Positions 52,153 to 62,008 of a stretch of DNA of 64,000 nt are shown here, piece by piece. The translations under genes were made by a program, and so were the position numbers. The DNA lies in the NCBI GenBank assembly GCA_046303515.1, contig JBKCGI010000158.1:1-64000 (forward strand), in the 5' to 3' direction. The stretch is from M2408 sp046303515. Lineage in GTDB: Bacteria; Bacteroidota; Bacteroidia; Flavobacteriales_D; Crocinitomicaceae. The notes under the pieces are model-generated. The model was given only the letters and a program-made list of their open reading frames with translations, did no database searches and was not told where the DNA came from. How positions within the stretch are numbered: the first letter of the stretch is position 1; each line of letters starts with the position of its first letter.

Positions 52153-55100
52153 TTACAGTTGTACCAGGATCTTGCACATTTTTTGGTTTGTTTTTCAATT
52201 GCATCAGTTCATCCCACAATTGGTTGGCATCAACCAAAATACCATCGTCTTCATCCTTATAATTATCGATGACTGATTTTAGTGTATATTCCGCTTGAAA
52301 CAAATCCTTTTTAGCAATCAATACATTTGTTTGAAGTAGCAATGCTTTCGCAACCCAGTAATCGTAAGCAGGTTTCATTTTCAACAATTCTCTAACTTCT
52401 TTTTCAGTTTTAGCCATGTCGTTGGCTTTGTACTGCATTTCTGCTAAAGTGTATTTCGCTTCAGCTGCAAAAACAGAGTTGGTATTTTTGATTACCCAAT
52501 CCAATGATTTTTGTGCTTCAGGCATATTGTCTAATTTGTAATATGAAATCCCTTTTACGAACTCAGCTTCTAACTTGATATTATTATTAATTTGAGAATA
52601 AGACAGAACTTTTGTTGCATAATCTAAAGCTTCTTGATGCTGATTGGTTAGATAATTACAACGCATTATACCAATTTGTGTATTGTAAATGACATCTGGT
52701 TTAGAAGCAATTTTTTCTAATTTTAAATAGAATGGTAAGGCTCCTGCATAATCTGCACTGTTGTATAAATATTTAGAAACACGGACTGCAGCCAGTTCAG
52801 AAAAATCTGTGGTAGGTTTGTCTAAAATTTGCTTATAAATTTCAATTGCTTTCGCCTCATTTTTCGTTCTATAGTAAGCATTTCCTAAATACGATTTGAT
52901 TTCAACTTCATATTTTCCTTTCGGGAATTTAGTTAAGTATTTTTCTAATTCCGAAATAGATTCCTGGAATGCACTATCTAAGTATGGTTCAATTGCAGAA
53001 TTATAGTAAATTTCTTCTTGGTCATCCATTGAAATATCACCACAAGGGAATTCTTTTATAAGTGCCTCTACTTTATCTGGAGTACGTTGTGCTTTATAAA
53101 TTTCAACAATTCCCTTTACCGCTTTCGAACAAGAAGATTGATTATCTGTATATTTTGACAAAATTTGACGATACATTTCCTCTGATTGAGAATATTTTTT
53201 TTGTTTAAAATAAATATCCGCAATTTCAATTTCAGCGTCTTTCACTAATGCTGATTTTGGATAATCCTTAATTAACTGTGTAAAATACTTTTGGGCATTT
53301 CCATCTTCATTTTTATAACGATATGTTAAACCTAATTCATAAATCGATAAGACAATGTATTTTGATTTTGGATAATTATTTACAATATCCAACAGTTGCG
53401 CTACTTTATTGTCTGCTTCATTTTTATAACCATAAGTTTTAGACAAATAATACAATGCCTTGTCTTGATTAGAATAATTGAAATCAATACATTCTTTAAA
53501 GTATTTTATAGCCAAATCATTTTGTTTGGTAGTATAATAAGCTTCTCCCAAACGCAACAAAACATCAGATTTTTGCTCTTTATCATTTAAATTTGTTTCT
53601 TGCAAATACAATCTGAAATATTCGGTAGCGTCGTTTAATTTTTGCTTAGCTATATAAGCATAAGCTACATTATAAAAAGCATCTTTTCGATGGTTCGTGG
53701 TTGCTGTTCCAGGTGTTGAAATATATTCTTTATATAAATTTATAGCAACATCTAATTTTTTCAATTGATAATGAGATTCAGCTTTCCAGTAGATTGCATC
53801 GGCGCCAATTGTATCATCAACATTGTATTTTTGCACTAAATCAAAAGCTGAAAGTGCCTTTTCAAATTCTCCTTTTTGGAATAAACTTACACCTTGATTA
53901 TAGGCAATCATTTGGTAGGCTCCTTGTAATTTCAAATCTTTATCTTGAATTTTATCTAAAGATTTTAAAGCCAAAGCATAATTATTTGTTTGTGTAAAGA
54001 CATTCAATAAATATTCGTACACTTCTTTTTTACGGTCAGATTGCGGGTATTTTTCCAAATATAATTCCAAAGCCTCAATAGCCTCATCGTACGGGTTGAT
54101 ATCTAATTTATAAGATAAAATAGCATAATTGTATAAGGCATCTTCTTGAATTCTATCGTCGATTGCAATAACAGACGCTGCTTCAAATGCAGTTCGTGCG
54201 TAAGAATTGTTTCCTAATTTCAAATAAGATTCCCCAATATGGTAAAGTGAAATTTGACCTAACGTATCTTTTGTACGTGAAACCTTATCAAATAATTCGA
54301 TGGCGTTTTCGTAGTTGGAACTTTTGTAATAGGCATAAGCCAATTGATAATCGTCTTCTCGTTTTGTTTTTGCCTCGATATTGTATTTTTCCAAATACGG
54401 AACTGCTTCATCGTAACGTTGCAATTCAAAATAAGCATCTCCAATTAAATGCGTCATTTCTAATTTTGCTGCACCGCTTGTACTATCCATAAATTCAGGA
54501 CCTTTCGTAATCACCTCATTGTAGCGACCCAAACGATAGTAAATTTGAATGATATAAATTTGAGACAATTGCTTAAAACTTTCGTTTTTCTCCAATTTTT
54601 CAAATCCAGTCAAGGCACTTTGATATGCTTTATCCTGATAAGCAATATGTGAATAGTAATATAAAGCTGCTGGGGCGTAATTTGAAGATCCATCTTTAAC
54701 CTCATAAAAAGCATTTCGGGCTTCCATAAATTTTTCCAATTCAAAATAAGAATAACCCAATTTGAAATTATATTCATCTAAATTTTCTGGAGCAACATGG
54801 AACTTAGTCAATTGATTAAACCAAAATAAAGTAGTTTTAAAGTCTTTTTTCTGGTAATAATACTTTCCAATTCTAAAATAAATATCATGTTTATAAATGC
54901 TTTCAGGATAATTTCTGTTAAAAGATTCTAGTAATTGAATGGCATCATTGTTGAATAATTCTAAAGCAGAAATTCCTTCATAATATAAAGCCTTCACATA
55001 ATAAGGGTCATTTTGTTGATTGAAATTTGTAATAAATTTTCTAAATTCGATACGTGCTGCTGCATATTGTTGCTTGGCATATAAATCTTCTGCCGCGAAA

Positions 55101-55231
55101 AAAGTTGCGTATTTCGAATTGTATTTATCTGAACTTTGCGCTTTAATTTCAATGCTGGACACACAAAGTATCAGCAGAAATATCGCTTTTAAAATTCCAC
55201 TATTGAATCTATTTATTTGAATTTGCATCAT
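52124..55231 (-). CDS. Large periplasmic TPR-repeat protein
   Basis: The 1035-residue protein has a signal peptide (ending SSIEIKA) and about 20 or more TPR units almost from end to end, for example AIQLLESFNRNYPESIYKHDIYFRIGKYYYQKKDF and YIVLSIYELGLTYRYKNEDGNAQKYFTQLIKDYPKSALVKDAEIEIADIYF given here only in part. Spacing resembles BamD/YbgF-type outer-membrane lipoprotein TPRs, but no lipobox Cys follows the signal. It is the first gene of the minus-strand operon with the barrel and the M28 peptidase. Confidence 0.82.
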   Translation of the reverse strand: MMQIQINRFNSGILKAIFLLILCVSSIEIKAQSSDKYNSKYATFFAAEDLYAKQQYAAARIEFRKFITNFNQQNDPYYVKALYYEGISALELFNNDAIQLLESFNRNYPESIYKHDIYFRIGKYYYQKKDFKTTLFWFNQLTKFHVAPENLDEYNFKLGYSYFELEKFMEARNAFYEVKDGSSNYAPAALYYYSHIAYQDKAYQSALTGFEKLEKNESFKQLSQIYIIQIYYRLGRYNEVITKGPEFMDSTSGAAKLEMTHLIGDAYFELQRYDEAVPYLEKYNIEAKTKREDDYQLAYAYYKSSNYENAIELFDKVSRTKDTLGQISLYHIGESYLKLGNNSYARTAFEAASVIAIDDRIQEDALYNYAILSYKLDINPYDEAIEALELYLEKYPQSDRKKEVYEYLLNVFTQTNNYALALKSLDKIQDKDLKLQGAYQMIAYNQGVSLFQKGEFEKALSAFDLVQKYNVDDTIGADAIYWKAESHYQLKKLDVAINLYKEYISTPGTATTNHRKDAFYNVAYAYIAKQKLNDATEYFRLYLQETNLNDKEQKSDVLLRLGEAYYTTKQNDLAIKYFKECIDFNYSNQDKALYYLSKTYGYKNEADNKVAQLLDIVNNYPKSKYIVLSIYELGLTYRYKNEDGNAQKYFTQLIKDYPKSALVKDAEIEIADIYFKQKKYSQSEEMYRQILSKYTDNQSSCSKAVKGIVEIYKAQRTPDKVEALIKEFPCGDISMDDQEEIYYNSAIEPYLDSAFQESISELEKYLTKFPKGKYEVEIKSYLGNAYYRTKNEAKAIEIYKQILDKPTTDFSELAAVRVSKYLYNSADYAGALPFYLKLEKIASKPDVIYNTQIGIMRCNYLTNQHQEALDYATKVLSYSQINNNIKLEAEFVKGISYYKLDNMPEAQKSLDWVIKNTNSVFAAEAKYTLAEMQYKANDMAKTEKEVRELLKMKPAYDYWVAKALLLQTNVLIAKKDLFQAEYTLKSVIDNYKDEDDGILVDANQLWDELMQLKNKPKNVQDPGTTVIEIKENEKK

Positions 55232-55427
55232 GCTAATTGTAAACTTCTTTACGTACTAATTTTGTTAAGCGTATTTTAGCTTATAACAAACCGATAAAAT
55301 TAAGTTACAATATCTAGTGTTTTGGGGCAAAATTCAAAAGTTTTAAACGTCATTTTGTTAAGATAAAAAACTTTGAAAAGAAAATTTATAAACTTAAAAT
55401 CAGCAACTTTACAAAAAGTTTTACATC

Positions 55428-56141
55428 GTGGATAAGGTAATTTCAATCAAAAATGCTCAAATTTTTCAAAGAGAAGAGTTGGTACTTAACAACATCAACT
55501 TCGATTTAAATGAAAACGAAATCGTTTACCTCATAGGAAAAACGGGAAGTGGAAAAAGTAGTTTTTTGAAAACACTTTTTGGAGAATTGCATTTAAAAGT
55601 TGGAAAAGGAACTGTTACTGGCTTTGATTTGTTGACTTTAACAAAAAAAGATATTCCGATGTTGCGCCGAAAAATTGGCGTTGTTTTCCAAGATTTTCAA
55701 TTGTTAACAGATAGAAGTGTTTGGGATAACTTGAAATTTGTCATGCAAGCAACTGGTTGGAAAGATAAGACTTTGATGGAAAAACGTGCCAACGAAGTCT
55801 TGAAAATGGTTGGTTTGGAACATAAACTTAATGCAATGCCTCATGCACTTTCTGGTGGAGAACAACAACGTGTTGCCATTGCGAGAGCTTTATTGAACAA
55901 ACCAGAACTAATTTTAGCCGATGAGCCAACTGGAAACTTAGATCCCGAAACGTCTGAAGAAATCATGCGCATTTTGATTGCTGTAGCGAAAGAAGAAAAG
56001 TCTTCTGTTTTGATGGCAACGCATGATATGTCAATGGTGGAAAAATTTCCTGGTAGAATTATCCGTGTTGAGAATGGTGGTTTAAAAGAAATCGATCATT
56101 TGAATAAATTTGATCCTTTTACGACATTTTTGGGGGAGTAG
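55428..56141 (+). CDS. ftsE: Cell-division ATP-binding protein
   Basis: The 237-residue ABC ATPase has Walker A GKTGSGKSSFLKTLFG (about 37-52), the Q-loop VFQDFQLLTDRSV, the signature ALSGGEQQRVAIARALL (about 138-154), Walker B LILADEPTGNLDP and the H-loop MATHDM. With FtsX it controls peptidoglycan hydrolases at the septum. No ftsX gene is adjacent, which is common in Bacteroidota. The start is GTG at 55428. A 196-nt AT-rich gap separates it from the divergent TPR gene. Confidence 0.85.
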   Translation: MDKVISIKNAQIFQREELVLNNINFDLNENEIVYLIGKTGSGKSSFLKTLFGELHLKVGKGTVTGFDLLTLTKKDIPMLRRKIGVVFQDFQLLTDRSVWDNLKFVMQATGWKDKTLMEKRANEVLKMVGLEHKLNAMPHALSGGEQQRVAIARALLNKPELILADEPTGNLDPETSEEIMRILIAVAKEEKSSVLMATHDMSMVEKFPGRIIRVENGGLKEIDHLNKFDPFTTFLGE

Positions 56142-56142
56142 T

Positions 56143-57939
56143 CTAATTTTTCTCAAAATACTCCACCACAATTTTTGCTTTCGCTTTTCCAATAATTGCG
56201 CCCAAAGATTCCAAATCAGCACTTTTTATTTTGGATAAGGTTTTAAATTGCTTCATCATTAACTCAAATGTTTTTGGTCCGATTCCCGGAATTTGGGTTA
56301 ATTCGGAAGTGAAAGCGCCTTTACTTCTTCTATCGCGGTGATGTGTAATTCCAAAACGATGCGCTTCGTTTCGCATATGTTGAATGACTTTCAAAGATTC
56401 AGATCGTTTGTCCAAATAAATCGGAATGGAATCTCCTGGAAAAAAGATTTCTTCCAAACGTTTCGCGATACCGATAATGGCAATTTTTCCGCGTAAACCA
56501 ATGTTGTCCAAAGCTGTTAAAGCTGAACTTAATTGTCCTTTTCCACCATCAATCACAATGAGTTGAGGTAAGGATTGATTTTCTGCTACTAATCTCGAAT
56601 AACGACGTGTAATAACTTCTTCCATCGAAGCGAAATCATCTGGTCCAACAACGGTTTTGATGTTGAAATGACGGTAATCTTTTTTACTTGGTTTTCCGTT
56701 TTTAAACACTACACAAGCTGAAACAGGATTTGTTCCTTGAATATTTGAATTATCAAAACACTCAATGTGAACTGGTAAATCCTTCAAACGCAAATCGTTT
56801 TTCAGTTGGGTCAAAATGCGTTCTGTACTTGCCTCAGGATTTTTGATTTTTTCGTTTTTGTATTTTTCTAAACGGTAATACACTGCGTTTCGATGCGAAA
56901 GTTCCAACAATTGTTTTTTATCTCCAATTTGCGGAATGGTAAACTTGACATCCGGATGCGTAAACTCTGGAATTTCTTCCACCAATATTTCTTTGGAAGT
57001 ACTTTGAAATCTCTCTCGCATTTCAAGCAATGCATAAGATAAAATATCGGCTTTATTTTCATCTAATTTTTTGACTAATTCGACAGTCATGCCGTGTATT
57101 ATCGATCCATTTTTGATGACCAAATAATTCACAAATGCATTTTTTTCGTCATCCACAATTGTAATCACATCTACCTCATGAATCGAAGGTGAAACGATAG
57201 TTGACTTAGATTGATAATTTTCCAAGGAAAGCAATTTTTCTTTTAAAACTTGCGCCTCCTCAAATTCGTGTTTTTCCGCAAGAATCAACATTTTTTTGCG
57301 AATATAATCTGTTACAAAGCGAATATTTCCTTTCAAAATAGATTCAATTTGCTGGAAATATTCGGCATATTCTTCCTCACTTTGTTTGCCAACACAAGGA
57401 GCTTTGCAGTTTCCAATGTGGTACTCTAAACAAACTTTATAGTTGGAATTTTCAATTTTTTTTGCACTCAAATCAAGGTTACAATTGCGCAAAGGAAATA
57501 ATTCTCGAAACAATTGTAAGAGCGTATGCATGACTTTTCCATTTGGATAAGGACCAAAATATTTGGAGCCATCTTTGATCACTCTTCGTGTCGAAAACAC
57601 TCTTGGAAAGGCTTCTTTTTTGACACAAATCCAAGGGTAGGTTTTGTCGTCTTTTAGGAGAATATTGTACCTTGGTTTGTATTTTTTAATTAAATTGTTT
57701 TCCAGTAAAAGGGCATCCAATTCACTTGCCACAACAATATATTTGATGTCGACAATTTTGCGAACCAAAATATTTGTTTTGCCATCCTCGTGTATTTTAG
57801 CAAAATAGGAAGAAACACGTTTTTTAAGATTTTTAGCTTTACCAACATAAATAATTTCTTCATTTTTATCAAAATACTGATAAACACCAGGATTTTCTGG
57901 CAGTGTTTTGAGTTTTATATTGAGTTCCTCCTTTGTCAT
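56143..57939 (-). CDS. uvrC: Excinuclease ABC subunit C
   Basis: The 598-residue nuclease incises on both sides of UvrAB-bound DNA lesions. The N-terminal GIY-YIG domain has NPGVYQYFDKNEEIIYVGKAKNL (17-39); the Cys-containing NCKAPCVGKQSEEEY and a UVR motif (about 200-235) follow, then the RNase H-like domain (HIECFDNSNIQGTNPVSACVVF, about 385) and C-terminal helix-hairpin-helix (LTQIPGIGPKTFELMM). All domains are intact. Confidence 0.97.
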   Translation of the reverse strand: MTKEELNIKLKTLPENPGVYQYFDKNEEIIYVGKAKNLKKRVSSYFAKIHEDGKTNILVRKIVDIKYIVVASELDALLLENNLIKKYKPRYNILLKDDKTYPWICVKKEAFPRVFSTRRVIKDGSKYFGPYPNGKVMHTLLQLFRELFPLRNCNLDLSAKKIENSNYKVCLEYHIGNCKAPCVGKQSEEEYAEYFQQIESILKGNIRFVTDYIRKKMLILAEKHEFEEAQVLKEKLLSLENYQSKSTIVSPSIHEVDVITIVDDEKNAFVNYLVIKNGSIIHGMTVELVKKLDENKADILSYALLEMRERFQSTSKEILVEEIPEFTHPDVKFTIPQIGDKKQLLELSHRNAVYYRLEKYKNEKIKNPEASTERILTQLKNDLRLKDLPVHIECFDNSNIQGTNPVSACVVFKNGKPSKKDYRHFNIKTVVGPDDFASMEEVITRRYSRLVAENQSLPQLIVIDGGKGQLSSALTALDNIGLRGKIAIIGIAKRLEEIFFPGDSIPIYLDKRSESLKVIQHMRNEAHRFGITHHRDRRSKGAFTSELTQIPGIGPKTFELMMKQFKTLSKIKSADLESLGAIIGKAKAKIVVEYFEKN

Positions 57940-58081
57940 TTATTGAGGTTAAAAATACAAAAGATTTTAGTTCTGACACATTATCAATTGCTAGTAAAAT
58001 GAGATTCTACCTAAGGTAAAATACATTTCACTTAAACAATATAGAAAATTAATTGTATTTTTAGCATAAGATTTGAATCAA

Positions 58082-58783
58082 ATGCATATTCTCAAAGACA
58101 AAAGAACTTTTATTCTATTCATTTTAGCTGGTTTTTTCATTGCGAATACCGTTGTGGCTGAAATGATTGGTAGTAAACTGATTAGTTTTGGCGGTCCCTT
58201 TGTAAACGGTACAAGTTTGGTTTTGTGGCCCTTTGTTTTTGTTTTAACAGACATTTTAAATGAATATTACGGAAAAGATGTTGTACGTAAACTAACTTTT
58301 ATAACTGTTGGTTTGATTTCTTACGTTTTCATAATCTTGTTCATTGCAATGAAAATTCCAGCAGTTGATTTTTCTCCTGTTTCGGACGAAAATTTCAACA
58401 AGGTATTTGGTTCTAGTATGTACATGATTGTTGCTAGTTTAGTGGCTTTCATCACCTCCCAATTAGTGGATAGTTTTGTATTTTGGTTGGTACGAAAACG
58501 GACAGGAAGTAAATTTATGTGGTTGCGTTCAACTTCATCAACCGTTGTGAGTCAGTTGATTGATACTTTTATTGTGCAATTTGTTGCATTCGTATTGCCA
58601 GGTGTTTGGACCTATTCTGAATTTGCCAAAAATGCGAGTTTTGCTTATACCTTAAAAATCATAATTGCCATCTGCTTAATTCCCTTGATTTTGGTATTAC
58701 ATAAAGTTCTTGATTCTTATTTCGGGAAGGAAGAAGCTGAAAAAATGATCGAGAAAACGGCAAAAGAATCTTTACAGGAATAG
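58082..58783 (+). CDS. Queuosine precursor transporter (YhhQ/VUT family)
   Basis: From ATG 58082 the 233-residue membrane protein has six or seven helices and the family motifs MIGSKLISFGG (about 27-37), WPFVFVLTDILNEYYGK (about 50-66) and SQLIDTFIVQFVAF (about 160). The family imports queuine or preQ0/preQ1 precursors for tRNA modification. A TTG three codons earlier (58073) is possible but less likely. No preQ1 riboswitch could be recognised upstream; a TATTTTTA element (58056-58063) may be a weak promoter. Confidence 0.9.
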   Translation: MHILKDKRTFILFILAGFFIANTVVAEMIGSKLISFGGPFVNGTSLVLWPFVFVLTDILNEYYGKDVVRKLTFITVGLISYVFIILFIAMKIPAVDFSPVSDENFNKVFGSSMYMIVASLVAFITSQLVDSFVFWLVRKRTGSKFMWLRSTSSTVVSQLIDTFIVQFVAFVLPGVWTYSEFAKNASFAYTLKIIIAICLIPLILVLHKVLDSYFGKEEAEKMIEKTAKESLQE

Positions 58784-58810
58784 GGCATTTAAAGCGGATA
58801 CGTAATTAAA

Positions 58811-58843
58811 TTTGTCCTTTTCAAAAAAGAAATTGTAATTTTG
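58811..58843 (+). promoter_or_regulatory. Two-part promoter of thiL, 4 nt before ATG
   Basis: TTTG (58811-58814), a 21-nt spacer, then TAATTTTG (58836-58843), TAGC, ATG at 58848. This is the best-supported case of a leaderless mRNA in the window. Confidence 0.7.
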
Positions 58844-58847
58844 TAGC

Positions 58848-59885
58848 ATGACAGATAAACGAACTGAGCTCAGTGAATTAGGAGAATTTGGCTTGATTGA
58901 TAAGCTAACACAGGGATTTACAACACATGTTTCAAATACAATAAAAGGTGTAGGTGATGATGCTGCTGTTATTTCTATTTCTGAAGAAGAAGCGCTTTTG
59001 GTTTCAACGGACGCCTTGTTAGAAGGTGTGCATTTTTCCCTGATGTATACTCCTTTAATGCATTTAGGCTATAAGGCGGTAGTTGTTAATTTATCTGATA
59101 TTTATGCCATGAATGGCGAAGCACAACAAATCACTGTTTCAATTGCCGTTTCAAATCGATTTCCTTTAGAAGCTTTAGAAGAATTATATGCTGGTATCAA
59201 AAAAGCATGTGATTTCTACAAAGTGGACTTAGTTGGTGGAGATACAACCTCCTCTTTATCTGGTTTAATGATTTCAATTACAGCTATTGGAAGAGCGAAA
59301 AAAACAGAAGTAGTATATAGAAATGGTGCAAAAGAACATGACTTATTAGTTGTTTCGGGTGATTTAGGTGGAGCATATATGGGCTTACAATTACTTGAGC
59401 GCGAGAAAGAAGTTTTCAAGGCAAATCCGAATATTCAACCTGATTTAGATGGACAAGATTACTTATTGGAACGCCAACTGAAGCCTGAAGCAAGAAAAGA
59501 TATTATAAAATTATTGAAAGATTTGGAAGTAAAACCAACTTCAATGATTGATGTTTCTGATGGATTAGCTTCTGAAATTTTTCATTTATGTAAAGCTAGT
59601 AAACTTGGTTGCACTATTTATGACGAGAAAATTCCAATCGATGCAAAAACCTCAATTGCAGCCATAGATTTCAATATTGATCCAATAACAACCGCTTTAA
59701 ATGGCGGAGAAGATTACGAGTTACTTTTTACTGTTGCGCAAAGTGATTATGAAAAAATTCTTGGAAATCCACATTTATCAATTATTGGTCATATTACTGA
59801 TGCAGCAAGTGGAATTAATTTAGTGGACAAACAAGGGGCATTGATTCCTTTGAAAGCACAAGGTTGGAACCATTTTGAGGAATAA
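58848..59885 (+). CDS. thiL: Thiamine-monophosphate kinase
   Basis: The 345-residue enzyme phosphorylates thiamine phosphate to the cofactor thiamine diphosphate. It has GVGDDAAVISI (about 35-45), VSTDALLEGVHFSL, GYKAVVVNLSDIYAMN, DLVGGDTTSS, PTSMIDVSDGLASEI and NGGEDYELLFT, all ThiL metal/nucleotide blocks. No other thiamine gene is adjacent except dxs, which supplies DXP, a thiamine and isoprenoid precursor, on the opposite strand. Confidence 0.96.
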   Translation: MTDKRTELSELGEFGLIDKLTQGFTTHVSNTIKGVGDDAAVISISEEEALLVSTDALLEGVHFSLMYTPLMHLGYKAVVVNLSDIYAMNGEAQQITVSIAVSNRFPLEALEELYAGIKKACDFYKVDLVGGDTTSSLSGLMISITAIGRAKKTEVVYRNGAKEHDLLVVSGDLGGAYMGLQLLEREKEVFKANPNIQPDLDGQDYLLERQLKPEARKDIIKLLKDLEVKPTSMIDVSDGLASEIFHLCKASKLGCTIYDEKIPIDAKTSIAAIDFNIDPITTALNGGEDYELLFTVAQSDYEKILGNPHLSIIGHITDAASGINLVDKQGALIPLKAQGWNHFEE

Positions 59886-59902
59886 GAATACAACGATTTA
59901 AA

Positions 59903-61855
59903 TCACCCAACTTTCTCAATCGATAAGTCTTGATCCTTAAAATTAAGTACTTTTTTTACTGTTTCTTTAATTCCATTTAAATCAAAACCACATTCAGCGT
60001 GCAATTCATCTTGTGTTCCATGATGAATGTACTTGTCTGGGATACCAATTCTGACAACTTGAGACTTGTAATTATTATCTGCTAAAAATTCTAGTACAGC
60101 ACTTCCCATTCCTCCCATCAAACAACCATCTTCAACAGTGATGACTTTATCGAATTTAGAGAAAACTTCATGTAATAAAATTTCATCAATTGGTTTTACA
60201 AAACGCATATCGTAATGTGCAGCAGAAATTCCACTTTCTTTCAAATCTTGAACCGCTTGCTGAGCTGTATTTCCAACATGACCAATTGTTAAAATAGCGA
60301 TATCAGTTCCAGAAGAAACTTTTCTTCCAGTTCCTACTTTTAAAGCTTTTAAAGGAGTTTTCCATTCCAACATCACACCATTTCCTCTCGGATAACGGAT
60401 AGTGAAAGGTCCCATGTTTTCTTGCTGTGCAGTGAACATCAAATTTCGCAATTCTTCCTCGTTCATAGGTGCAGACACAATCATATTTGGAATCATGCGC
60501 ATATATGCAATATCGTATGCTCCGTGATGCGTTGCACCGTCAGCTCCAACCAAACCACCGCGATCTAAACAGAAAACTACGTTTAAGTTTTGTAAGGCAA
60601 CGTCGTGCAATACTTGATCGTAAGCACGTTGCATAAAAGAAGAATAAATGTTACAGAATGGAACCATTCCTTGCGTTGCCAAACCTGCAGAGAATGTCAC
60701 GGCGTGTTGTTCCGCAATACCAACATCAAACGAACGATCCGGCATCGCTTCCATCATAAAAGTCAAAGAACAACCAGAAGGCATCGCAGGTGTAACTCCC
60801 ATGATTTTTTCGTTTTTCTCAGCTAATTCAACAATAGTGTGACCAAAAACATCTTGATATTTTGGTGGTTCTGGCGATTTAGGAACAACTTTAATGATTT
60901 CACCCGTTTCTTTATTGAAAACTCCCGGTGCATGCCATTTTGTTGGATTTCCTTCCTCGGAATATTTGTAACCTTTCCCTTTCATTGTGATGCAATGCAA
61001 CAACTTTGGGCCAGGAATATCTTTTAAATCTTCTAATATTTTTGCTAAACCAACTACATCGTGCCCATCAACTGGACCGAAGTATCTGAAATTTAAAGCT
61101 TCGAATAAATTACTTTGCTTTAGTATAGAACCTTTTAAGGCAGTAGAAATTTTAGAAACAACTTTTTGAGCATCTGGACCAAATTTAGAGATTTTCCCCA
61201 ACAATTTCCAAACGTCATCTTTTACTTTATTGTAAGTATGTGAAGTTGTTATATCTGTCAAATATTCTTTTAAGGCACCTACATTTGGGTCAATGGACAT
61301 ACAATTGTCGTTCAAAATCACCAATAAATTTGCATCTTTCTCAAAACCGGCATGGTTCATTCCTTCAAAAGCCATTCCAGCGGTCATCGAACCATCACCA
61401 ATTACAGCAATGTGTTGACGATTTTTTTCACCTTTGTAACGATTCGCAACTGCCATTCCAAGTGCTGCAGAAATAGAAGTAGAGGAGTGACCAACACCAA
61501 AAGTGTCGTATTCACTTTCAGAACGCTTCGGGAAACCAGAAATTCCGCCTTTGATACGATTCGTATGAAAACGTTCGCGTCTACCAGTTAAGATTTTGTG
61601 TCCATAAGCTTGATGTCCTACATCCCAAACTAATTGATCGTAAGGTGTATTGAACACATAATGTAGAGCAACCGTCATTTCAACCACACCAAGGCTTGCA
61701 CCAAAATGCGAGTTGCCAATTTCTGAGATTACATCAACAATATATTGGCGTAATTCATCTGAAACTTGTGGCAAATCTTCCAATTTAAACTTCTCTCTTA
61801 AATCAGAGGGAACTTCAATTTGATTTAAATATGGTCCTGCTTTGTATGGAGTCAT
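59903..61855 (-). CDS. dxs: 1-deoxy-D-xylulose-5-phosphate synthase
   Basis: The 650-residue TPP enzyme condenses pyruvate and glyceraldehyde-3-phosphate for the MEP isoprenoid pathway and for thiamine and pyridoxal. It has DVGHQAYGHKILTGRR (about 78-93), the TPP motif GDGSMTAGMAFEGMNHAG (about 150-167), the active-site loop YFGPVDGHDV, and FDVGIAEQHAVTFSAGLA (about 385). The length is typical, with a short acidic C-terminal extension. Confidence 0.97.
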   Translation of the reverse strand: MTPYKAGPYLNQIEVPSDLREKFKLEDLPQVSDELRQYIVDVISEIGNSHFGASLGVVEMTVALHYVFNTPYDQLVWDVGHQAYGHKILTGRRERFHTNRIKGGISGFPKRSESEYDTFGVGHSSTSISAALGMAVANRYKGEKNRQHIAVIGDGSMTAGMAFEGMNHAGFEKDANLLVILNDNCMSIDPNVGALKEYLTDITTSHTYNKVKDDVWKLLGKISKFGPDAQKVVSKISTALKGSILKQSNLFEALNFRYFGPVDGHDVVGLAKILEDLKDIPGPKLLHCITMKGKGYKYSEEGNPTKWHAPGVFNKETGEIIKVVPKSPEPPKYQDVFGHTIVELAEKNEKIMGVTPAMPSGCSLTFMMEAMPDRSFDVGIAEQHAVTFSAGLATQGMVPFCNIYSSFMQRAYDQVLHDVALQNLNVVFCLDRGGLVGADGATHHGAYDIAYMRMIPNMIVSAPMNEEELRNLMFTAQQENMGPFTIRYPRGNGVMLEWKTPLKALKVGTGRKVSSGTDIAILTIGHVGNTAQQAVQDLKESGISAAHYDMRFVKPIDEILLHEVFSKFDKVITVEDGCLMGGMGSAVLEFLADNNYKSQVVRIGIPDKYIHHGTQDELHAECGFDLNGIKETVKKVLNFKDQDLSIEKVG

Positions 61856-61871
61856 GCTGTCGTATATTTTA

Positions 61872-61902
61872 CAAAGTTATGAAAAACTGTTAAGTTAAAC
61901 AA
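61872..61902 (-). promoter_or_regulatory. dxs promoter
   Basis: On the minus strand TTG (61902 to 61900), a 20-nt spacer and TAACTTTG (61879 to 61872), 16 nt before the ATG at 61855. Confidence 0.65.
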
Positions 61903-62008
61903 CAGAATAACGTCAATTTTGTTCATTTATTCGCACAGAGAATTAGAAAAAAGCTTCATTTTATTATTTTACAATGCTACGATTTCACTTTTAAAAACAA
62001 ATAAAGTT

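Noticed and set aside
57940..58081. preQ1 riboswitch before the queuosine precursor transporter
   Set aside because: A small palindrome TACCTAAGGTA is present, but no preQ1 aptamer consensus could be recognised.
52124..61855. Many overlapping opposite-strand ORFs over the TPR, uvrC and dxs genes
   Set aside because: They are short, lack family features and lie fully inside well-supported genes on the other strand.
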